DNA of 64,000 nucleotides from Flavobacterium silvisoli (lineage in GTDB: Bacteria; Bacteroidota; Bacteroidia; Flavobacteriales; Flavobacteriaceae): the NCBI RefSeq assembly GCF_004329815.1, contig NZ_SJPE01000014.1:340-64339 (forward strand), read 5' to 3'. The notes under the pieces were generated by a model. That model saw nothing but the letters and a program-made list of their open reading frames with translations, had not been told where the DNA came from and made no database searches. The position numbers and the translations under genes are program-made. This document shows, piece by piece, positions 53,520 through 62,300 of the stretch. Numbering within the stretch: position 1 is the stretch's first letter; the number at the start of each line of letters is the position of its first letter.

Positions 53520-56500
53520 ATGAAAACATTTTTATCTATTCGATTAAAAGGGTTAATTGGCAGAAGTTTGTTTGTTGTACTTCTGCTACTAGGATATACT
53601 ACTGTTCAAGGACAGGCAAATTTTACGTCAAATGCAACTGGTAACTGGGGGTCCAGTGGAACGTGGACTCTAGTTAGTGGTACAGATGCTGACGGTATTC
53701 CCGATTCAAATGATAATGTTACTATTGATAGTAATAATGATGTTACTGTTGCCGCAAATGCAGCATGTAATACGCTAACTATTAACGGAAACTCCAATAA
53801 TCAAACAACACTATTGACTATTGATTCGGGTTTTACACTCAGTGTTGGTGGAGCTTTCAGTATTACAGCAGGTACAGGAAACAGAAAAGCAGGACTTACA
53901 GTTAATGGGACAATACAATTTGCAGGGACCACTACTTTTAATTCTAGTAATGTTGTTTATAGTCTGGGTTCATCATGTACATTTGAATTTAATGGTGTAA
54001 CACAAACAGTACCGGCTATACCGGGTCCAACCCCTTATGTGAATTTAACGCTATCCAATAGTGGTGTGAAGACGACTGCAGGGATTACTGTTAACGGAGT
54101 GTTGTCTATGGAAGGAACAGCCACTGCATCAGCAGCACCAACTTATGGCTCTGCTGCAACACTGCAATACAATACAGCTACAGCCAGAACGATTAACACC
54201 ACATCCAATAATGGTATTGAGTGGCCAACCACGTTTTCGGCTACGGGAGGAGTAGTCATCGCCAACACAGGGAAGATAACTATGGCGGGTTCAGGAAGAA
54301 CTATAGCGTCAGGATCAAAAATTACGATCAACAGTGGTGCTACTTTTGATCCCGGAAGTTTAGTACATACAATATCAGGAGGCGCATCGCTATTAGTAAA
54401 CGGAACTTTGGATTTTTCTAATGTCAGCGGTGAAATCAGAACCGGTACTTCGGGAACTTCTACTTTGACTATGGGATCAGCCGGTTTGATTAAAACAATT
54501 GATGCTGTTGGGGTAGGACCGGCTGCCAATGCTTCTCTGTCAACCCAATCAGGTGGGGTTTGGAGTGAAAACATTGCTTCGGCAGGAACAGTAGAATACT
54601 ATAGAAGTACTGATAATACGGGTGTTATTACAGATCGTAATTATAATAATTTAATTATTTCAACTACAGGAACTAAAACTTGGACACTAAGTGCAACCAG
54701 AACTGTAGCGGGGACTATTACTATTAATGCGGATCTTACTTTGTCAGGCACACAAATTATCAATGTAGGAGGAGACTGGTCAAGAACAGCAATTTTTACG
54801 CCCGGTACCAGTACGATTAATTTTAATGGGACAACGCAAGCAATAACAGGTTCAACGTTTAATAATTTATCTTTAAGTAATAATGGAACTAAAACCTTCG
54901 GTTCACTAGTTACAATTAATGCAAATCTATCAATTGCATCGGGAGTAGTGGCCAATCTGGGAACAGGATTTACTCATTCAGTTGGTACATTAACGCTTGG
55001 GGGATTGGGTGTAAATTCAGGCACTTGGGGCTCCACATCATCATCAGCTACTTATAAAAATAACACTTACTTTACCGCTACTACGGGAGTCCTAAGTATC
55101 GGAACTGATACCAGAACTACTCCTACAGTCACTCCAACGGTTGGAACCTACACGTATACAGGTTTGGCTCAAGGACCTAATTCTGCTACCAACTCGGGAA
55201 CCGGAACCAGTTATACTTTCAGCTATAACGGAACGGGTGGGACGGTTTATGGGCCTAGTGCCACACTGCCGACTAACGCGGGTACTTATACTGTAACCGT
55301 AACAGTTGCAGCCAGTACAGACGGGTTTTATAAATCAAATAGCTCTGCCGCTACTGCTTTTTCAATTTTAACCAGAGCTTTATCCATCACTGCCAATAAT
55401 GGCAGCAAAACTTACGGTCAGACTTATGCCGTAGGTTCGGGCTCTACGGCCTTTACTTCGAGTGGTTTGCAAAATGGCGAAACCTTAGGTACGATTACTA
55501 CAGCCAGTACAGGAGCTGTCAATACAGCAGCAGCAGGAAGTTACAGTCTAGTACCTTCATCGGCTACAGGAGGAACATTCAATGCTGCGAATTATAGCAT
55601 TACTTATAACAACGGAACTTTAACCGTAAACGCTGCACCTTTATCCATCACCGCCAATAACGGTAGTAAAACCTATGGTCAGACTTATACAGTAGGTTCG
55701 GGCTCAACGGCCTTTACTTCGAGTGGTTTGCAAAACGGAGAAACTATAGGTTCGATTACTACAGCCAGTACAGGAGCGGTGAATACAGCAGCAGTAGGCA
55801 GTTACAGCATAGTCCCTTCGTCGGCTACAGCAGGAACATTTAATGCTGCGAATTATAATATTACCTACAATAACGGAACTTTGACTGTAAATACAGCAGC
55901 CTTATCCATTACAGCTAATAACGGCAGTAAAACCTACGGTCAAACGTATACGGTAGGTTCGGGTTCAACGGCCTTTACTTCGAGTGGTTTGCAAAATGGT
56001 GAAACCATAGGTTCGATTACTATTGCCAGCACAGGAGCGGTAAGTACCGCTGTAGTGGGAAGTTATTCAATAATTCCTACTGCGGCTACAGCAGGGACAT
56101 TCAATGCAAGCAATTACAGTATTACTTATAACAACGGAACTTTAACCGTAAACGCGGCATCTTTATCCATCACTGCCAATAACGGCAGTAAAACCTATGG
56201 TCAGACGTATACTGTAGGTTCAGGCTCAACGGACTTTACTTCGAGTGGTTTGCAGAATGGCGAAACTGTTGGTTCTATCACTATTGCCAGCACAGGAGCG
56301 GTGAATACCGCAGCGGTAGGAAGTTACAGTATAGTATCTTCTTCAGCTGTAGGAGGGACATTTGACGCAGCCAATTACAATATCACTTATAATAACGGAA
56401 CTTTAACCGTAAATGCAGCTGCTTTATCTATTACAGCAGATAATGCTTCAAAATGTGAGGGAACAACCTATACTTTTGGAACTACTGCCTTTACTTCTAG

Positions 56501-59051
56501 TGGATTGCAAAACAGCGAAACCATCGGAGGAGTAACCTTAACCAGCTCAGGAGCTGCTTCGGGTGCAGTAGCAGGGGGTTATGCTATTGTTCCATCAGCC
56601 GCAACCGGAGGGTCATTTAATGCTAGTAACTACAGCATTACTTATATCAATGGAACTTTAACAGTTATCGCTGCTCCAAATGCTCCAGTCGGAACAGATG
56701 GGGAACGTTGTAATTCAGGAACGGTTAACTTATCTGCAGCTGTTGGTGCAGGAGAGACTGTTGACTGGTACGATGCTTCTACAGGAGGAACTTTGTTGTT
56801 GAGCGGTTCTACATTGTTTACTACACCAAGTATTTCTTCAACAACTGTTTACTATGCCCAAACCAGAAATACTACTTCAGGCTGTATTTCATTAACAAGA
56901 ACAGCCGTTACAGCTACTGTTTCTCCAACTTCAGTGGGAGGATCGGTAACCGGGGGAACCACCGTTTGTAGTGGTTCTACCAGCGGTTTGCTGACTTTGT
57001 CCGGACATACAGGAACGGTAGTGCGTTGGGAGTCATCGGTGAGTCCGTTTTCTACCTGGACTACAATTGCCAATACTTCCTCTACGTACACCTCGGGAGC
57101 TTTAACCCAAACTACCAAATTCAGAGCCGTGGTACAAAGTGGTTCTTGTTCTGAAGCTAACTCGGCCGATACTACGGTTACTGTTGATGCTGCTACGGTA
57201 GCTGGTTCAGTTACCGGAGGTACTCCTATTTGTGCCGGATCTACCAGTGGTCTTTTAATGTTGTCCGGTTATACCGGTACTATTGTTCGATGGGAGTCTT
57301 CGGTTAGTCCGTTCTCTTCCTGGAGTACTATCGCCAATACTACAGATACTTATACATCCGGAGTTTTAACTCAAACTACGCGTTTCAGAGCTGTCGTTCA
57401 AAGTGGTTCTTGTTCAGAAGTGGCTTCGGCTTATACCAGTGTTGATATTAATACCACTACTTGGAGCAGTGGTTCATGGAATAACGGAGCGCCAAACAGT
57501 ACTACAGCAGCGGTCATTTCAAGTTCGTTTATCTCCGGAGGGGTTAATCTTGAGGCTTGTTCTTTAACTATTAACAATAACGCTACGGTGGTTATTTCAT
57601 CGGGTGATACCGTTACTTTGAGTGGGGCTTTGACAGCTGTACCAGGCAGTTTGGTTACTTTTAATAACAACGCCAATTTGATTCAAAGCGGTACTACCAA
57701 TGCCAACTCGGGTGCTATTATTATTAAGCGCAGCAGCTCGCCTTTGATGCGATTGGATTATACTTTATGGTCGTCTCCTGTTGCAAATCAGCAATTACAG
57801 GCTTTTTCACCTCAAACGTTGAGTAACCGTTTCTATACTTATACGACTTATGATTCAGTAAATCCACCGGGACCCACTAATAATACCAATTTGTATACGG
57901 CGGTGAATCCGTCAACGACCAATTTTGCCACTGCAACGGGTTATTTAATCAGAATGCCGAATAACCATCCGACCACACCGACGGTTTGGACCGGACAATT
58001 TGCAGGAGTTCCTAATAATGGAGATTACAGTTATACCTTAGTTGACGGAGGAGCCGGAAAGCGTTTTAATTTGGTTGGAAATCCTTATCCGTCACCTATC
58101 GATGCTACCGCTTTTGTTGGTGATGCCAACAATACTTCTTCGATTACCGGAACTTTGTATTTTTGGAGAAAAACAAATAATGTTGCTAACCCGTCTTACT
58201 GTACCTGGACTTTGGGAGGATTTGTAGGTAATGGACAGCCTTATGCTTCAGACCCGAATGATGTGATTCAGGTAGGTCAAGGGTTTTTCGTTGAAGGAAC
58301 CGGCAGCGGAACGGTTAATTTTACCAATAACATGCGTATCGATGATCATGCCAACCAGTTCTTTAAAACGGCAGCTGTAGAACGAAACCGTATTTGGTTG
58401 AACGCAACCAATGCATCCGGGATGTTTTCACAAACTATGGTAGGATATATGACTAATGCCACACAAGGAATAGACCCGACGATTGATGGTAAATATATTA
58501 ATGACGGAGGTATTGCTTTTGCTTCTTTAATCGATGCCACACCGTATGCTATTCAGGGAAGAGCCTTGCCTTTTGATGCTGCCGATGTAGTTCCGATGTA
58601 TTTTAAAACCGATGCTGACGGTGAGTACACCATAGCCATTGATCATACAGACGGTTTGTTTGCCGCGGATCAACCGGTGTATTTAAGAGATAACATCACC
58701 GGAGTCATTCATGATTTGCATACCGGAGGCTATACATTTTCTGCCACAGCCGGAAGCTATGATGCCCGATTTGAAGTGTTGTATCAGTTACCCCTTGGGT
58801 ATGATGCTCCGGTTTTCCATGCCAACCAAGTGGTGATTTATAAAAACACGGCTAACGAGTTTGTTATTAATACGGGTTCAGCTGTTATGAATACTGTAAA
58901 AGTATATGATATTCAAGGAAGATTGCTGTTGGAGCGAAAAGGTATAAATGCCAGTCAAACAACGGTAAATGCCGGTATGACCAATGAAGTTTTGTTAGTA
59001 CAGATTACTTCTGAAGAAGGGACAGTGGTAACTAAAAAAGTTATTCGATAA
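53520..59051 (+). CDS. Giant T9SS-secreted repeat protein with MBG and Ig-like domains, type A sorting domain
   Basis: An 1,843-residue protein. Signal peptide ends near VQGQ (residue ~32). The N-terminal part (~33-500) is a beta-helix-like region opening GNWGSSGTWTL, typical of secreted Bacteroidota surface proteins. An MBG-type domain follows, then five ~87-residue MBG repeats (~621-1052). Next come an Ig-like domain with DWYDASTGG and two near-identical ~83-residue SVTGGT units (~1140-1300). A long C-terminal passenger (WSSPVANQQ, NLVGNPYPSPIDA) precedes a type A T9SS domain (VKVYDIQGRLLLERKG, LVQITSEEGT) over the last ~70 residues. Export and surface attachment are well supported; the ligand is unknown. 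Confidence 0.88.
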   Translation: MKTFLSIRLKGLIGRSLFVVLLLLGYTTVQGQANFTSNATGNWGSSGTWTLVSGTDADGIPDSNDNVTIDSNNDVTVAANAACNTLTINGNSNNQTTLLTIDSGFTLSVGGAFSITAGTGNRKAGLTVNGTIQFAGTTTFNSSNVVYSLGSSCTFEFNGVTQTVPAIPGPTPYVNLTLSNSGVKTTAGITVNGVLSMEGTATASAAPTYGSAATLQYNTATARTINTTSNNGIEWPTTFSATGGVVIANTGKITMAGSGRTIASGSKITINSGATFDPGSLVHTISGGASLLVNGTLDFSNVSGEIRTGTSGTSTLTMGSAGLIKTIDAVGVGPAANASLSTQSGGVWSENIASAGTVEYYRSTDNTGVITDRNYNNLIISTTGTKTWTLSATRTVAGTITINADLTLSGTQIINVGGDWSRTAIFTPGTSTINFNGTTQAITGSTFNNLSLSNNGTKTFGSLVTINANLSIASGVVANLGTGFTHSVGTLTLGGLGVNSGTWGSTSSSATYKNNTYFTATTGVLSIGTDTRTTPTVTPTVGTYTYTGLAQGPNSATNSGTGTSYTFSYNGTGGTVYGPSATLPTNAGTYTVTVTVAASTDGFYKSNSSAATAFSILTRALSITANNGSKTYGQTYAVGSGSTAFTSSGLQNGETLGTITTASTGAVNTAAAGSYSLVPSSATGGTFNAANYSITYNNGTLTVNAAPLSITANNGSKTYGQTYTVGSGSTAFTSSGLQNGETIGSITTASTGAVNTAAVGSYSIVPSSATAGTFNAANYNITYNNGTLTVNTAALSITANNGSKTYGQTYTVGSGSTAFTSSGLQNGETIGSITIASTGAVSTAVVGSYSIIPTAATAGTFNASNYSITYNNGTLTVNAASLSITANNGSKTYGQTYTVGSGSTDFTSSGLQNGETVGSITIASTGAVNTAAVGSYSIVSSSAVGGTFDAANYNITYNNGTLTVNAAALSITADNASKCEGTTYTFGTTAFTSSGLQNSETIGGVTLTSSGAASGAVAGGYAIVPSAATGGSFNASNYSITYINGTLTVIAAPNAPVGTDGERCNSGTVNLSAAVGAGETVDWYDASTGGTLLLSGSTLFTTPSISSTTVYYAQTRNTTSGCISLTRTAVTATVSPTSVGGSVTGGTTVCSGSTSGLLTLSGHTGTVVRWESSVSPFSTWTTIANTSSTYTSGALTQTTKFRAVVQSGSCSEANSADTTVTVDAATVAGSVTGGTPICAGSTSGLLMLSGYTGTIVRWESSVSPFSSWSTIANTTDTYTSGVLTQTTRFRAVVQSGSCSEVASAYTSVDINTTTWSSGSWNNGAPNSTTAAVISSSFISGGVNLEACSLTINNNATVVISSGDTVTLSGALTAVPGSLVTFNNNANLIQSGTTNANSGAIIIKRSSSPLMRLDYTLWSSPVANQQLQAFSPQTLSNRFYTYTTYDSVNPPGPTNNTNLYTAVNPSTTNFATATGYLIRMPNNHPTTPTVWTGQFAGVPNNGDYSYTLVDGGAGKRFNLVGNPYPSPIDATAFVGDANNTSSITGTLYFWRKTNNVANPSYCTWTLGGFVGNGQPYASDPNDVIQVGQGFFVEGTGSGTVNFTNNMRIDDHANQFFKTAAVERNRIWLNATNASGMFSQTMVGYMTNATQGIDPTIDGKYINDGGIAFASLIDATPYAIQGRALPFDAADVVPMYFKTDADGEYTIAIDHTDGLFAADQPVYLRDNITGVIHDLHTGGYTFSATAGSYDARFEVLYQLPLGYDAPVFHANQVVIYKNTANEFVINTGSAVMNTVKVYDIQGRLLLERKGINASQTTVNAGMTNEVLLVQITSEEGTVVTKKVIR
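55380..56676 (+). repeat. 261-bp MBG-domain tandem repeats
   Basis: Units start at 55380, 55641, 55902, 56163 and 56424, exactly 261 bp (87 residues) apart. Each begins LSITANNGSKTYGQTY. The first four are close copies; the fifth has diverged (LSITADNASKCEGTTY). Confidence 0.95.
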
Positions 59052-59075
59052 GTCCATAGTTTATTATAAATTACA

Positions 59076-59109
59076 AAAAATCCCCGTCAGTTTTCTGACG
59101 GGGATTTTT
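59076..59109 (+). terminator. Terminator after the MBG-repeat gene
   Basis: A 15-base stem AAAAATCCCCGTCAG (59076-59090), loop TTTT, and its complement 59095-59109, ending in a T run. It is one of the strongest hairpins in the window. Confidence 0.95.
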
Positions 59110-59326
59110 GTTTAGATATTTTGTGTAAATGTTATTCATGTTGTAAGAACCTTTCAAAATACATAGCGAACCTTAAATTTATTCTATAAGAATAGTTTTA
59201 AATAATTTTTGTTGTAAAATTTAGTTTTTTAATTATAGAAAAAAGATTACAAAAAAATATCGACTAAAAACACATAAAACCGATAAAATAATTTCCGTTA
59301 AATACTTAACAATTAGTTAATATCTT
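59110..59326. other. AT-rich intergenic stretch between the two giant adhesin genes
   Basis: Together with the terminator and promoter at its ends this fills the 331-base gap 59052-59382. No gene is seen. Confidence 0.6.
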
Positions 59327-59360
59327 TTTGCCGCAGAGCCTTTTTTTATCTATATTTTTG
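59327..59360 (+). promoter_or_regulatory. Promoter of the second giant adhesin gene
   Basis: TTTG at 59327-59330, a 22-base spacer and TATTTTTG at 59353-59360, with a 22-base leader to the ATG at 59383. Confidence 0.65.
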
Positions 59361-59382
59361 ACCTTGAATTAAATATTTATTT

Positions 59383-62300
59383 ATGAAAAACATTTTACTA
59401 TTGAAGAATGCGAGGCTCCTCCACGTGTTGAGTTTTGCTTTTTTGTTTTTGTTCTTTTCCGGTAAGGGATATGGGCAAATATCTGAAGGTTTCGAATCGG
59501 GACTTCCTTCAAGTTATGATGCTACGCTCACTACGAGGACACTATCTTCTGGTTCATGGCAAGTACTACAGGTAATTGCAGGGACAACTGGAGTTAATGG
59601 GGGGACAAAGAGTGCCCAATTACAAAGTGCTACAGGGTCGCAGTTGATTACTCCGACACTAGTTGGAGGTGTTGGGACAATTTCTTTTTACGTTACTGCC
59701 AGTACAACTTCAGGGGCTTATCAAGTTAATATTTCAACGGATAATGGCTCTACTTGGTCACCGGCAACTGGTTCTCCCTTTACAATCGGTACTACAAAAA
59801 CTTTGAGAACAATTACTGTAAATAATTCTAGTGTAAATAAAATTCAAATTTACAGAACGGGAGCTACTTTATATATAGATGATTTTTCAACTACTTTAGC
59901 TCCAGGCGGAGCAACCCCACCAACATTAACAGCGGCTGCCGGAGCTACGGTAGATGCGCCGTTTGATGTTACGTTTACTGATGATTCTGCTTGGAGATCA
60001 GCTATTACATCTATTACTTATGATGGTACTACTGTTGCTTCAGGTGCTTATGATAAAACACAAGCTGGTAAAATAACTTTTACTCCTTCTGCCTCTGCTG
60101 CATTGCAGACAGCGAAAACAGCTAAAAACATTGTTATTGTGGCAACAGGATATACCAACGCCACAATAGCTCAAACTATAGGGGCAGGAGCGGCTACTAA
60201 ATTGGCTATGAATACTCAGCCGGCGGCACCAGCCACTAATGGAGGGGCTCTGGCTACACAACCTAAAGTAACTATAGTCGATCAATACGGAAATACTACT
60301 ACCAGTACTGCCACTGTTACGGCTGCTGTAGGGGCAGGGACTTGGACACTTGGTGGGACAACCAGCGTTGCTGCGGTAAGTGGTACCACTACTTATTCGG
60401 GTTTAACGGCTACCAGTGCAGCGGCAGTGACCGGAGCTACCATTGCTTTTTCTTGTAATGGATTGACAGGAGTTACTTCCAGCGCGTTTAATATTGCGGC
60501 ACCAGCACCAGCTAATGATACTTGTGCCGGGGCTGTGACAATTCCTTGTGGCGGTTCGGTAACAGTAGATAATACCAGTGCTACTAATGATGCATTACCA
60601 GGGATAACTTGTGGTTCCGCAACCTCAACAATCGGAAATGTTAAAGGAATTTGGTTTAAAGTAACGCCTACTGCTGCAGGAACGGTAACAATTTCAACTT
60701 GTCCGACAGCTACAGCGATTGATACTTATCTTCGTGTTTACAGCGGTGGAACACCTTGTACAAGTTTTGCTGCTTGTGCCGGGTCAGGTGACGATAATAC
60801 TGCTTGTACAGCAAATACGTTGTCTTCATTGGTAACGTTTACGGCTGTTGCTAATACAACATACTATGTTTTATGTGGATTGTATGATTCGTCTAAAACA
60901 CCGGGAGCCATTACAATCAGTGCTACCTGTCCGGTTCCGTTAGTAAATCCAACAATAACCTATAATAACCAAACGGTTACTTACGGAGATACAGGTGTTA
61001 CCATGACGGCTACTTCTGATAGTAGTGGAGCTATGTCTTATACCAGTACTAATACGGCTGTAGCTACCATCAACAGCAGTACGGGTGCCGTGACGATTAA
61101 AGGAGCCGGAACAACAACAATGATTGTAAATCAGGCTGCTACTGCCGGTTATAATGCGGGTTCTGCTTCGGCTACTTTAACGGTAAACAAAGCCAACGGT
61201 ATTACCATTACCGCCAACAATGTTTCTAAATCTTATGGAACTACTTTGAGTAACGGAACATCAATAGCCTTCTCGTTTAACGGATTGAAATATACAGACG
61301 GTTTAGGAACCGGAGCTACCGTAAATGTAGCTTACGGTTCGGGTGCTGCTTCTACGGATGCTGTTGGTAGTTATACCGGTAGCGTCGTGCCTTCAAGTCT
61401 GACTTTGGGTACAGGAGCTACTTACAATTCAGCCAATTATAATGCAACTACATATGTGAATGGTGACATTACCGTAACGGTTGCTAATCAAAACATTACT
61501 TTTGCGGCTACCGATTCAAAAGTATACGGTACGGCCGATTACGCTCCGGGAGCTACGTCAGCCACTTCAGGAATTAATCCGATTACGTATTCTTCAAGCA
61601 ATACGGCTGTAGCTGATATTATCTCAGGAACTATTCGCATAGTAGGAGTAGGTTCTACTACGATTACTGCCAGTCAGGCCGGAGATAGTAACTATAATGC
61701 TGCTACAGCTACCCAAACGTTAACGGTAACAGCCAAAGGATTAACTATTAGTGGTCTTACAGCCAACAATAAAATCTTTGACGGAACGACTGATGCTACC
61801 TTGAGCGGAACAGCTTCATTAGTGGGAGTAGTAGGTTCGGATGATGTAACATTAACCGGAACTCCGGTAGCTTCGTTTGTATCGGCTTCGGTAGGCAATG
61901 GAAAACAGGTAAATGTGACCGGTTACAGTTTGAATGGCACTAAAGCCGGAAACTATACACTTACACAGCCAACACTATTTGCAGATATCATCGCGACTAC
62001 ACCAACTTTGTTCACCAGCGGAACGTTGAATGGTTTGTCAACCGTATACGGAACTGCCAGCGGAACGACTAGTTTTGCTGTAAGCGGACAATCATTAAAC
62101 GAAGGGATTTTAGTAACCGCTCCAGCGGGATTTGAAGTTTCAAATGGCGGAGACTTTGCGAGTACAGTTACAGTGGGTGGTTCAGGAAATGTTTCTTCTA
62201 CTACTATTACTGTTCGTTTAGCAGCTACCACAGTTGTTGGTGCTTATTCAGGAAATATTGTGGTGAGCAGTGCCGGTGCTGTTTCTTTAAATGTAGCTAC

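Noticed and set aside
61692-62231. Minus-strand frames inside the second giant adhesin
   Set aside because: Thr/Ala/Val-rich repeats on the plus strand give open antisense frames by composition; the plus frame from 59383 is continuous with a signal peptide and known domains.
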